Shown piece after piece: positions 20,601 to 27,869 of a stretch of 34,291 nucleotides of DNA (positions are counted from its first letter, which is position 1; each line of letters starts with the position of its first letter). A model generated the notes under the pieces. That model saw nothing but the letters and a program-made list of their open reading frames with translations. It was not told the origin of the DNA and made no database searches. The DNA is from a virus: the IMG/VR virus record IMGVR_UViG_3300047551_001904, positions 1 to 34,291 of that record; one strand, 5' to 3'. A program made the translations under genes and the position numbers.

Positions 20601-23600
20601 TACAAGACAAGGGCATATCTCACTGTTTCAGGAACCGGTAAAGGAGCAGTTCTTAGAACAGTTATAAATGATTTAGGGCAGGTAATTGATGTAGAAATAG
20701 TTAATAAAGGTTATGGTTATACTGACTCTACAACTCTAAACATTAGGAATTTTAGTGTATTAGTTAATACTGATACAACTATATTAGGAATTTGGTCCAT
20801 TTATGAATATGTTAAACAAACCAACAACTTTTATAAAGTTCAAAGTGAAGGATATAATGTAACTAATTTTTGGAACTACATTGATTGGTACGATGTGGGC
20901 TACAGTCAATTTACAAAAATAGATCATTTAGTAGAAAACACAAATAGATTGTATTCATTGAAGTCTAATATAGGAGATGTTGTAAAGGTTGAAACAATAG
21001 GAACTGGTGGGTGGTTATTATTAGAAAAGTATAGCAGTAAAACTACTATTGATTATACACAAAATTACAAAGTTATCGGAAGGCAAAATGGAACTATAGA
21101 ATTAAGTTCGGGGTTATATGATTATTCTGCCAATATTATTGGTTATGATACTCAGCTTTTTGATAGTCAATTTTATGATTATTTTCCTGCTAAAGAATTA
21201 GAGATCATATTAAATGTTTTAAAAAATAATATTTTAGTGGATGATCTTTATTCAGAGTATTTAAATTTATTTTTTAGCAGTTTGCGGTATGTTATGTATG
21301 AGCAACCTTTTGTCGACTGGGTCTATAAAACTAGTTTTGTAAAATCAAAACATAATTTAGGAGAATTAAAACAAAAAGTTACTTACAAAAATGATAGTCT
21401 AGAGAATTTTGAAGATTATATTAAAGAGGTAAAACCTTACAGAACAAAGATTAGAGAGTATGTAAGTAGTTATACCAAGATTGAAAATACAAATTCAATG
21501 GTTACTGATTTCGACCTTCCAACTTTTATAGATAGTAATTTTACCTCAAAAACTGTTAATATAAACATTCAAGATGATTCTACTTTTAGTTCTATATTAT
21601 CACAATATCCTTGGAAAAATTGGAAAGAAAATGTCGGATTTAAGGTAAAATCTATAGAAATAGTTGATGGCGGTTCTGGTTATATTAGTAACCCTATAGT
21701 AAAAATTATCGGGGCTAGTAAACGTGCTGCTAAAGCTAATGCATTTATAAGTGCAGGTAAAGTTAATAGGATACAAATTACAGACTATGGATCAGGATAC
21801 CTATCAGCTCCTAAGATTATTTTAGACGGTGGATTATCTGTTACTGGAGTTCAAGCTAAATCTGTTGCTGTTATTGAGAGTGAGGTTGTAAAATCAACTC
21901 TTGTAGCAATAAAATTTGATAGAGTTTCGAAAACTTCTCTAACCGGATCTGATCTTGCAATAACAGAAACTTTTATAGGAACCGGCAGTCAATTGCAGTT
22001 TCAATTAAAGTATGCACCTCGAACACAACGGGATACTTACAATGTTACTGTAAATGGGCTAGACATTTTAAAAGACGATTTTATTGTTGCTGTAAAAAAA
22101 TCGTTATCACGAGGTTTTACTTCCTATTATGGAATACTTACTTTAGAAACTGCTCCGAGTCGAGGGGATATCATTGTTATAACATATCAAATTGGGTTTG
22201 AACATCTTAATGCTTTAGACAGAATAAAGCATTTTTATGACCCAAGTTTATATATGTTAGGTAAAGATTATGCACAATTAATGACGGGTATAGATTACGG
22301 CGGAGTTAACATACAAGGTTTAGTTAACTTTACCGGAGTCAAAGGATTTGATAGTGATTTGTTTGGAGAAACCGGCTGGGGTGCCGACAATGCTGAATTT
22401 GAAGATCAAATTTTTGTAATACCCAATGATAGTACATACGGTGAATTTGAGTTTGATTATATTCCGGCTTCAGGCCAGCACATAAATGTTTACCTTAAAA
22501 GGGCTATTCCAGGATCGATAAATGAGTATACTGAGATTAGGTTAGATGATATTAACTTTAATACATCTACCCCTGTTATAAACGCAAATGCAGTGATGTC
22601 TACAATAATAGGCAATGGCGTTACTAACAAATATGAATTACCTAATCCTACAAGTAATCCTCCATTAGAGCTTGTAGCTGATGATATTATAATTTTTAGA
22701 AAAAATACAAGCGATGGGAGTATTAAACCTAATTCGGAAGATTATGATACACAATTAGAAGGCGGCAATTTAAGTTATACGACAGCATTAGGGATTAACC
22801 CTGAAGATGTAGTAGTGGATGGGGATGGGTTGATTACTCCAAATACTAGTTTTGCTCCTGAAGAGGTTGTACCGGGACAGGTAGTTGATGCAGTTGCTAT
22901 TAAAGTATTCCAATCAAGTGTAAGAAGTTCTGCAAATATTTTCCAAAAAACATTTATAACTGATGGAACAAGGGTAGATTTTCAATTAGACCAGTTACCG
23001 CAAAATACAAGCGCAGTTTTTGTCAAAGTAGGAAATTTGATGAAACGCTTAAATGTAGACTATTCCTTTAATTGGCAAACAAGAAGTGTACATTTTTATA
23101 TAGCTCCGGCTAATAATCAAATCGTAACAATTATAGGAATGGGATATACTGCTGCTAAAATATTAGATTTAAATTATTTTGTATCGGACGGAAGCACATT
23201 GGAATTTGTAACTAATGCTCCATTCAATAATGAAACTTTAGGTCATATAGTTTTAGTTGATGGAGTCTCTGTTAATTATGAAATTTTCGAAACAGATTCT
23301 TCTTATACTGACATTTATAAAGTAGGAATAAGGTTTGGTGTAGCTCAACCTATAGATTCTGTTATCACGTACATGATAACAACAGATGAAAATTATAGTG
23401 CGAGCATAGTTAGGTCAGACCAATTGGCGATTGATGGTAGTACAGTTCAGTATCCATTAATAAGTCCAGTTGGAATTAAAGACCCGCTAGCTAATAATAT
23501 ACTTGTAATTAAAAATGGAGAAATTTTAAATCCTGGTATCTCTGAATGTTTTGTTTTATCTGATAATGATCTTACATACACAATGACGAAATATAAGCAA

Positions 23601-24869
23601 GCACCTGGAACAGTTAATCCCACGTTAATTAAGGTTTATTTAGATGGAGAAGAACTGAACTTAGGTTTAGATTATACTATTAATCTAGCAGGATTTTCAA
23701 TTACATTGAATGCCTTAAAGTATATTGAAGGAAGTATATTAACAGTGATGAACACGCAAACAAGTCAATATACTATAGAAAGTTCAGCATCGAGTAATAG
23801 TATTATCTTTGCTTCGGCACCTGCGTTAGGCTCAGTAGTCGATATTGTAAGTTTTTATAATCATGATATTTTGGATATTGTTAGAACTCAGGAGCTTATA
23901 AGCACTACAGCAGCTTTAGATATTGATACAGTTGATTATTATAGTTACAGTAGCTTAAAAGGTGGCAAATTTAAACTTTTTAGAAAAGTCAATTCAGATG
24001 ATTTTGTTTGGATAATAAAAAATAATAGGATGTTAACATCAGGAGTTGATTTTTATTTAGATGCAAGTTTAGAACAAATTATACTTAGCTCCCCAATCGC
24101 GTCTACTGATGTTTTAGATGTAATTTTATTTACATCAAAGAATAGCTCTTCTGGCTTCGCTTATATGCAATTTAAAGATATGTTAAATCGTTTTCATTAT
24201 AAGAGATTGAATAAAGCAAAAACAACAAGACTATCTCAAGATCTTATGCAATTCGATGCTGAAATTTATGTAGCTGATGGCGCAGTATTAGATCCGCCAG
24301 ATGTACCATTGAATAGGCCTGGAATAATTGAGATAAATGGAGAACGAATAGAGTATTTTCAGAAAAATGGTAATATATTAACAAAACTTCGTAGAGGAAC
24401 ACTTGGCACTGGCTCCCCAATAAAACATAAATCTAATACTCTTGTTGTCAATTTAGGACCATCAGAGACGATAGGATATCAAGATACTCAAGATATAACA
24501 CGAATAATAACTACAGGGCAAACTGATCAAGTAAGTCTAACTTACGCTCCAGGAATAAACAATGTAGAAGTTTTTGTAGGCGGTTTAAGGTTGAGAAAGT
24601 CTAGTTTAAATATCTTTAACCCTGACTTAGAGTTTCCGTATAGTCCAGAAGGAGATGTTGTAAATTCAGCAGAATTTACTGTTGATCAAAGCTCTAAAAC
24701 AGTGAATTTAACTAATTCAGTACCCGCAGAAAGAGAAATATTAGTAGTTAAAAGACAAGGGCAGATATGGCAGGATGATGCTACTACAGACTTAATTGAT
24801 TCCAACACTTCACAGGCTAAATTTATTTTAGCAGCAGAGCCATTTTATCCTGAATTCAGTAAATCATAA
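11658..24869 (+). CDS. giant multidomain virion protein (gp7-position baseplate wedge/adhesin)
   Basis: A single frame encodes 4,403 residues. The N-terminus (LLPRFYRTDANKKFLNSTLD, YSWNPNIDWDKFVNFQQYYW) and the blocks near 1235-1357 (HTHPWECLGFSIEPSWW, ETAWRRSSYCPFSLL) and 1848-1968 (EQQRLGQHLIGYQKRQYLEN, NEEWAIRVGSYGA) resemble the large structural protein recalled as lying after gp6 in marine T4-like phages. Other modules, in order, are: a cupredoxin-like fold (186-272); two CBM5/12-like modules (about 1538-1580, 1794-1837); a seven-unit FG-GAP-like propeller (2196-2575); GxGY repeats (2968-3031, 3327-3393); a conserved KPYRTKIREY helix (about 3260); tandem beta-sandwich repeats (3434 to about 4370), interrupted by a conserved RRGTLGTGSPIKHKS block. 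AGGAAG precedes the ATG by 6 bases. T4 gp7 occupies this position with 1,032 residues, but homology to it is not evident. Virion location is highly likely; exact role is inferred. Confidence 0.8.
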   Translation: MAVDKDPPVPVTNNNKRRTSDLLPRFYRTDANKKFLNSTLDQLTSPGTVKKISGYIGRQYAKSVKTEDIFLSATDKLRQDYQLEPALVYQDEFENVKFFKDYIDHINQISVLNGITTNHERINKQEFYSWNPNIDWDKFVNFQQYYWLPNGPDPITISGQQLAIDSTYTVQLEDQGDNYAYLFTPDGLTRNPTLILFRGQTYRFSITSPNNPFSIKNLRTEGPLDLYTNNTNIVSDSSVESGDIVFNVPFDAPDELYYLSEKDANAGGIILIKDIEENTFLDVEKDIVGKKTYTLPNGLSLSNGMKLDFIGNTSPEFYKNSFWIVEGVGEAIKLIDIKQLEILSTFTEEQALLFDNDPFDKVPFSSITNYPKSKDYLVINRCSKDKNAWSRTNRWFHQDVIKATAEYRGSNLELDQFARAIRPIIEFNADLKLYNFGHCAKANVDLIDNTTTDVFSTIVGTLGYNIDGIDLVDGMRVLFTADPDRLVNGRIFRVEFVEITVPGRMINFNANAPSDSTGSVNIITDTIKCELDHGLINGDRVIYLSNNNIQLQGLTHRQIYFVKVIDPKTLQLYTDSFLSNVVDIYATGDGIHSLEVFSGFRRQINLIETEDSIPQLNETVLINQGIVDEIKLNDDKIINGNQGLMYWYNGKSWLLGQTKTDINQAPLFDIFDSLGNSYSDATVYDGTNFKGTPLFSYKQGTGSSDSELGFALSYRNINNVGDIVFSFNLLEDAFYYKDVTKIYSKSLDVGYLKKIISLTDSTYENGWVKNELPNVQPIIRIFKKHNIDGVITGFPIDVFDDHADTSDLTVKVYINGNNYRDFTVKKGTVRKEVFFSKAVTSTDVVYFKFYSKQPKNENGHYEFPINFQYNPLNHNLTQFTLGEVIDHVSSIVDNLSNFTGLFPGYSNLRDLGHVSHFGTRFVQHSGPLNLSLYSLGSKEFNVMSSLSKAKNEYGKFKTAFLVKSSEIAMQAEPKQLTDRILQELNKDKPKTDSYYLSDMFAYTANKKFEYRVLDYRTKIYPLNNVFSLDVLSNKSVLIYKNNTQLLHGKDYVFNSDYFEILTELVDDDLLEVYEYETTDGSFCPPTPTKLGLYPLYQPKKYIDDTYLTPTLVVQGHDGSITIGFNDYRDDVLLELESRIYNNIKIKYDTKLFDIYDYIPGKDRSLTYSKKEHDEILSKYFFEWSSNVQNDYSQVASYDPANYFTFNYRGASLVDDTDVSAFWRGIYKWVLDTDRPHTHPWECLGFSIEPSWWQETYGPAPYTSDNFVLWDDIKDGIIREPGKTLQYNKKFAKSILAYGKPVNSIGKLVDPVTSLFVKNISRLSEGGYYVFGDCGPVETAWRRSSYCPFSLLQAAILMNPCKVIALTFDRSRVKRNVVGQLIYSDTDVRIRLDKLILPSTINDNVRNYTSGLVNYVIDNLSVELPVYIAKYKNELLNLKNKISTRLGGFTSKEKLKIILDSKSPSSTMGIFVPDENYKIFLNTGSPVKKVDYSGVIITKFADGYDIRGYNKESPYFKYYTWDSPGRGVNVGGISESYIEWEIDSRYVSGQIVKYNNGYYRVNISHTTESYFDKTYYTKLSSLPVVGGRDILIRKSFDKRLELVLSYGTKLRTIQEVVDFILGYGEYLSDQGFLFDDYNANLKAVENWETGAKEFAFWTTQNWSAGSALSLSPSAINLNLASNYSVVDNLLDDFYGYKIFRVDGELLSSNLTNSYRQDNSFSLSPKNTNHGIYGATLRLVQKEHILLLDNITLFNDIIYDIEPGYKHDRVKMIGYLSSNWNGGFDIPGFIYDRAVVESWEPWTDYNLGDIVFHKDFYYSAKKFIPGTDNLKEEDWNILDSKPESRMLPNWDYKAEQFTDFYDLDSDNFDSEQQRLGQHLIGYQKRQYLENIINDDISQYKFYQGMISEKGTQNVLNKLFDVLSADDQESLTFNEEWAIRVGSYGASDIYNEVEFNLDEQKIQINPQPILLTENIGYDPDFIYRIKQSDIVIKPVDYSHNIWPTSNVKDFLRSAGYVRYTDVLKNFDTLEEVLNEDISNYREGDYVWTAFLAPPKNWSVYRLTKHSFRIEVIEYSSGTLTIMVDTIPNVSVGDILGLSNLELVKGFYKIADVVGRKIYIKKKLPGGDILVTGDSSSCVPFYFTESRVDLIDNLNENIPKRIKDSELIWVDNNGSNNQVILEHSKIYKNVYIDHLNIVESNLQFGRAIAVNKEGTIAAVGDKKQVTIFFKNIEDSVWKQQFTIVSSYSDSKDFGFYLSLSPDGNWLGISEAKLDNSRYVHFYSRNSNLGTFNYRQTITGISVTASDLGSGISIAKELDQYIAIIAAANNNKAFVYTISLSDTDNWILQQTLVESGSVSFGYDVSLSDDSSKIAISDPGTDKVYVYERTSNGYSNFQTVNDITLSLDRFGQSIALSGNGKYLAVGASLDDSTLADSGRVDVYILNEQYELQQKIKSHRPESFEYFGYEIQFMNDDKTLVILSLNGDVDNFVTFDNGTTTFDNHTSRFNDVHINAGRIDIYDRYNINFVFGQSLTTNEGTDLADNYGYAIGVGANSVLVGAPNETQDTLSKAGRVFSYYKFPESFNWSIKYEQADRVIVDNFKKSYLYDSVEQKLISYIDILDVTQGKIAGPADQEIRFKTFYDPATYNIGTDDVSVDDGQTWNKKQVGVLWWDLNKAKFLDATVGNETYRAANWNKLYATASVDIYEWVETKFKPSEWDTMSGTEKGEALGISGTSKYGNLCYSVRQYYDRISQSFKNIYYYWVKNPTIIPNTQDRSLSANDVSKLISDPVAQGYPCLSFTSPSSFILINLANYIKSTSTNLNIEYWTVDKQYRTTNKHSQWKLISSHEKTIIPTQIEQKWFDSLIGKDSYGRLVPSNFLPIKKKYGVLFRPRQSMFVNRIEALKQFIERTNKVLKSRIITDDYDISRLLERDPIPNIFSGLYDVVVDTVDEFRFVNTSLVETAGFTPVIKDGKITDVNIINPGYGYKTRAYLTVSGTGKGAVLRTVINDLGQVIDVEIVNKGYGYTDSTTLNIRNFSVLVNTDTTILGIWSIYEYVKQTNNFYKVQSEGYNVTNFWNYIDWYDVGYSQFTKIDHLVENTNRLYSLKSNIGDVVKVETIGTGGWLLLEKYSSKTTIDYTQNYKVIGRQNGTIELSSGLYDYSANIIGYDTQLFDSQFYDYFPAKELEIILNVLKNNILVDDLYSEYLNLFFSSLRYVMYEQPFVDWVYKTSFVKSKHNLGELKQKVTYKNDSLENFEDYIKEVKPYRTKIREYVSSYTKIENTNSMVTDFDLPTFIDSNFTSKTVNINIQDDSTFSSILSQYPWKNWKENVGFKVKSIEIVDGGSGYISNPIVKIIGASKRAAKANAFISAGKVNRIQITDYGSGYLSAPKIILDGGLSVTGVQAKSVAVIESEVVKSTLVAIKFDRVSKTSLTGSDLAITETFIGTGSQLQFQLKYAPRTQRDTYNVTVNGLDILKDDFIVAVKKSLSRGFTSYYGILTLETAPSRGDIIVITYQIGFEHLNALDRIKHFYDPSLYMLGKDYAQLMTGIDYGGVNIQGLVNFTGVKGFDSDLFGETGWGADNAEFEDQIFVIPNDSTYGEFEFDYIPASGQHINVYLKRAIPGSINEYTEIRLDDINFNTSTPVINANAVMSTIIGNGVTNKYELPNPTSNPPLELVADDIIIFRKNTSDGSIKPNSEDYDTQLEGGNLSYTTALGINPEDVVVDGDGLITPNTSFAPEEVVPGQVVDAVAIKVFQSSVRSSANIFQKTFITDGTRVDFQLDQLPQNTSAVFVKVGNLMKRLNVDYSFNWQTRSVHFYIAPANNQIVTIIGMGYTAAKILDLNYFVSDGSTLEFVTNAPFNNETLGHIVLVDGVSVNYEIFETDSSYTDIYKVGIRFGVAQPIDSVITYMITTDENYSASIVRSDQLAIDGSTVQYPLISPVGIKDPLANNILVIKNGEILNPGISECFVLSDNDLTYTMTKYKQAPGTVNPTLIKVYLDGEELNLGLDYTINLAGFSITLNALKYIEGSILTVMNTQTSQYTIESSASSNSIIFASAPALGSVVDIVSFYNHDILDIVRTQELISTTAALDIDTVDYYSYSSLKGGKFKLFRKVNSDDFVWIIKNNRMLTSGVDFYLDASLEQIILSSPIASTDVLDVILFTSKNSSSGFAYMQFKDMLNRFHYKRLNKAKTTRLSQDLMQFDAEIYVADGAVLDPPDVPLNRPGIIEINGERIEYFQKNGNILTKLRRGTLGTGSPIKHKSNTLVVNLGPSETIGYQDTQDITRIITTGQTDQVSLTYAPGINNVEVFVGGLRLRKSSLNIFNPDLEFPYSPEGDVVNSAEFTVDQSSKTVNLTNSVPAEREILVVKRQGQIWQDDATTDLIDSNTSQAKFILAAEPFYPEFSKS

Positions 24870-24872
24870 ATA
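24865..24872 (+). promoter_or_regulatory. T4-type late promoter before the fibre cluster
   Basis: CATAAATA fits NATAAATA exactly and matches 7 of 8 positions of TATAAATA. It overlaps the stop codon of the giant gene (24867-24869) and ends 17 nt before the next ATG. Its layout, an A/T box followed by an A-rich leader ending ACAAAAAATG, mirrors that at 8183. Confidence 0.65.
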
Positions 24873-24889
24873 TAACAGCGAGACAAAAA

Positions 24890-25498
24890 ATGCACGGAAA
24901 AGATCTTACTGGCTTACATATTGAAGGGCATATACACATATATGATCCTATTGATAAAGTAACCTTTATTAACAAAAGAAATGCTATACATTATGAAAAT
25001 ATGAGTATAGCTTTAGCAGAAAGTATTGCTAATTCGGGGCAAGGCTTTGTTTATAAGCTTGCATTAGGTAACGGTGGAACAACTGTAGATCCGACAGGGA
25101 TAATAACTTACTTAACACCAAACAGTACTGGAACTAATGCTAGTTTATACAATAAAACTTACAGTAAAATTGTAGATGACAGATCTGTTTTAAATGTAGA
25201 CCCGTTAAGAAACAAAATCGAAACAAGGCATACAACAGGAAAAAATTATACAGATGTGTTTGTTACTTGTTTGCTTGATTATGGGGAACCGAGTGATCAA
25301 GAAGCTTTTGATAATACTACAAATAATAATGGTGTTTATGTTTTTGATGAGCTTGGTTTAGAATCTTATAATCCTGACGGAGATGGCCGTTTGCTTACTC
25401 ATGTAATTTTCCATCCGGTTCAAAAAAGTCTTAATCGCTTAATTCAAATTGATTACACGGTAAGGATACAAAGCCTTACAGGTTTAAGCGAGGTGTAA
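24890..25498 (+). CDS. virion structural protein, baseplate-to-fibre region, unknown role
   Basis: This protein has 202 residues. The N-terminus (HIEGHIHIYDPIDKVTFINK) is followed by an amphipathic segment. A central part then follows with LALGNGGTTVDPTGIITYL (about 57-75), and a C-terminal part with YVFDELGLESYN (about 150-161) and LLTHVIFHPVQKS (about 168-180). The ALGNGG and DELGL patterns recur in small tail proteins next to fibre genes in marine T4-like phages, by recollection. No signal peptide or membrane segment is present. The gene has its own late promoter, a weak ribosome-binding site (AGCGAGA), and a one-base gap to the tail-collar protein. It may occupy the place of gp8 or another peripheral baseplate component, but no clear similarity to T4 gp8 is visible. 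Confidence 0.6.
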   Translation: MHGKDLTGLHIEGHIHIYDPIDKVTFINKRNAIHYENMSIALAESIANSGQGFVYKLALGNGGTTVDPTGIITYLTPNSTGTNASLYNKTYSKIVDDRSVLNVDPLRNKIETRHTTGKNYTDVFVTCLLDYGEPSDQEAFDNTTNNNGVYVFDELGLESYNPDGDGRLLTHVIFHPVQKSLNRLIQIDYTVRIQSLTGLSEV

Positions 25499-25499
25499 T

Positions 25500-27869
25500 A
25501 TGGCTTATACTATTAATTTTACTAATCCAAGTAACCCTCGAGGTAGCAGTCTTACTGTAGCAGATGGATTAGTAAATTCTACTCTTACTAGTCTTAATTT
25601 AGTAGGAAAAAATGCACCAGGTTATGGATCAGCTTTTGCAGAAAATTTTCTTCATTTATTAGAAAATTTTGCTGGTCCCACACAACCTACAACTGGCAAG
25701 TCGGTAGTAGGGCAGCTTTGGTATGACTCTAGTAATACACAGTTAAAAGTTTTTGACGGACAAAATTACGTACCTGCTGGGAATGTAATTAAATCTTATA
25801 CTGCTCCTACTAATAAAACAACTGGTGACGTATGGGTTGACCTTACTAATAAACAAATGAAGTTTTGGTCGGGGTCAGCTTGGGTATTGGTTGGCCCGCA
25901 GTTCAGTGAAGGATTAAATACTGGTCCAGTTATTGAAAAAGTTTTAGATACTTTTAATTCGGAACATACAATTATACGTTTAGTTGTATCTGGCGAAACA
26001 ATCGCTATTTTAAGCAAAGATAAGTTTACACCTAAAATAACTATAGAAGGTTTTTCTGAAATAAATCCTGGAATAATTGTCAGTAATAAAACATTGGTAT
26101 CAGGAGTCACGAATAAGTTATGGGGCATAGCAGAAAAGGCTAGTGCTCTTTTAGTTGGAAATGTAACTGTTGATTCTAGTAAATTTTTAAGATCTGATGT
26201 TGTTGGTACAACTAATTATGGATTAACAATTAGAAGTAATAGCGGGTTAACGTTAGGGGATAGTGCAAGCTCAAGTCTTACCTTAAATGCTAATGGTGAA
26301 TTAATAGTTGAAAATCGAACTGACGGGTCTAGTATTTCGTTTTACACAAAGACAAATACTGTGTCAAATAGTGTTTTGACATTGCAAGGAAATAAAATAG
26401 GAATCAATAACTCTGTTCCTATTGAAAATTTAGATATAGTAGGCACTGTAAAGATTGCTCCTCCAGCTGGAAGCGTAGTGGGGCTCAAGCTTGTTGATGC
26501 AACAGATGTAGCAACTAATACAAGTGTTACTAACCTTACCGGTAGTTTTACTACCACTGGTGGAATTAGTATTGCGAAAAAATTGTTTGTAGGTTCAGAG
26601 ACTACTTTAAATTCTACAGCTACTACAAAGAGTATTGTTCCTACAACAACAACAAGTTTTAACCTGGGAGACACGAATAAAAAATGGCAAACTTTGTATG
26701 TTTCTAATATTGTAGCAGATTCTATCACAGTAACAACGTCTAATATTACAAATTTAGGAATAGGAAGTGTGGCAGAGTCTGCTACCAAGTTATTATCACC
26801 TACAATTTTTAGTATTACAGGAGATGTAAAAACTACTACTGGAGGAACTGTGTCATTCGACGGTGCTACTGGTGGTACTGCAAAATCATTTACAGTGGAG
26901 ATTGATCCAGAATTCCTTTATAACAAGTCTGAATTAACAAGTTTAGCAGAAGACTCAGGGGATTTATTTTTAGTATACCAATCAAATACTCTTAAGAAAA
27001 CTACTAGAGCTAGTTTATTTGCAAGGGTGGCTACAGTTCCAATTGGTTCAATATTTCCTTTTGCAGGTTCTTCCCCTCCTATTGGATATCTATTGTGTGA
27101 TGGAGCTGAAATTTTACGGTCTCAGTATGCTGACCTTTATTCTGTTATTGGAAACATTTATGTTAATGGGCCGTTACAAGGAACAGGAACATTTAAATTA
27201 CCTGACTTAAGAGGTAGGTTCGCACTTGGCGCAGATACTATGAATAATGGTATCGAAGTTCCTCAAGCTTCCACTCAAGTTTCCGGACTTTCAGGAGTAA
27301 TTTCGTCAACAGCCACAACTACTTCAATAACATCAATGAATACAACAGTAGGGTTAACTGTTGGGATGACTCTTTTAAAAGTTACAGGTGTTGGCGCATT
27401 TGGTGGCACTGCAACTATAACATCAATTAACAGTTCAACTTCTATTACAATAGTATCTACAACAGCTAATACTATAGGTTCAATTAATTTTGTTGCAATT
27501 ACCGTTACATCATATATTTCGACTGTAGGAACTAGTGCCAATCGAATTACCAGTGTAACAGGTGATATCTTAGGTGGTGAAGGAGGAGCAGAATCAAAAA
27601 CCTTATTAGTAACTAATTTACCAGAACATACTCACGATTTGCAAAGTCCTAATAATACACAATTTAGCGCTCTTATCAATCCTTCTACGCCTGTTTCAGG
27701 AAGTCAAAGTGGGGTTAATTATAATCAATCTGTTCCTTCTTTTAATAGCACCGGCGCTTTATTGAATAATAGTGGAGGCATATCATCGGCTACACTAGGT
27801 CAGCCTTTTGATGTGTTAAATCCTTACTTAACTATAAATTACATAATTTTTACTGGAAAATTTGACTAA
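25500..27869 (+). CDS. tail fibre-like protein with phage tail-collar domain
   Basis: This protein has 789 residues. The N-terminal module (residues 1-140: LNLVGKNAPGYGSAFAENFL, GQLWYDSSNTQLKVFDG, GDVWVDLTNKQMKFWSG) is shared with the next two genes and probably attaches the fibre. The middle is Ser/Thr/Asn-rich and beta-structured. A tail-collar domain begins at about 514 (GSIFPFAGSSPPIGYLLCDG, then GTFKLPDLRGRFALGADTMN) and resumes at about 680 with GTSANRI, LGGEGGAES and LPEHTHDL. It ends at PYLTINYIIFTGKFD. Between residues about 594 and 680 the domain is interrupted by a Thr/Ser-rich insert. The start has GAGGTG 4 bases upstream, and its stop overlaps the next start as TAATG. Such proteins usually form or cap receptor-binding fibres. 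Confidence 0.82.
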   Translation: MAYTINFTNPSNPRGSSLTVADGLVNSTLTSLNLVGKNAPGYGSAFAENFLHLLENFAGPTQPTTGKSVVGQLWYDSSNTQLKVFDGQNYVPAGNVIKSYTAPTNKTTGDVWVDLTNKQMKFWSGSAWVLVGPQFSEGLNTGPVIEKVLDTFNSEHTIIRLVVSGETIAILSKDKFTPKITIEGFSEINPGIIVSNKTLVSGVTNKLWGIAEKASALLVGNVTVDSSKFLRSDVVGTTNYGLTIRSNSGLTLGDSASSSLTLNANGELIVENRTDGSSISFYTKTNTVSNSVLTLQGNKIGINNSVPIENLDIVGTVKIAPPAGSVVGLKLVDATDVATNTSVTNLTGSFTTTGGISIAKKLFVGSETTLNSTATTKSIVPTTTTSFNLGDTNKKWQTLYVSNIVADSITVTTSNITNLGIGSVAESATKLLSPTIFSITGDVKTTTGGTVSFDGATGGTAKSFTVEIDPEFLYNKSELTSLAEDSGDLFLVYQSNTLKKTTRASLFARVATVPIGSIFPFAGSSPPIGYLLCDGAEILRSQYADLYSVIGNIYVNGPLQGTGTFKLPDLRGRFALGADTMNNGIEVPQASTQVSGLSGVISSTATTTSITSMNTTVGLTVGMTLLKVTGVGAFGGTATITSINSSTSITIVSTTANTIGSINFVAITVTSYISTVGTSANRITSVTGDILGGEGGAESKTLLVTNLPEHTHDLQSPNNTQFSALINPSTPVSGSQSGVNYNQSVPSFNSTGALLNNSGGISSATLGQPFDVLNPYLTINYIIFTGKFD

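Noticed and set aside
24870-24889. Intrinsic terminator after the giant gene
   Set aside because: No hairpin followed by a T-run is present in this gap, nor in the other intergenic gaps; the cassette may be read through between late promoters.
25796-26128. Minus-strand open frame of 110 codons inside the same gene
   Set aside because: Shadow of the fibre gene; no start signal and no recognisable protein.
26342-26788. Minus-strand open frame of 148 codons inside the tail-collar fibre gene
   Set aside because: It is the complement of a Thr/Val-rich coding region; its Val-rich translation has no domain, no ribosome-binding site and no promoter, while the plus-strand frame is clearly a fibre protein.
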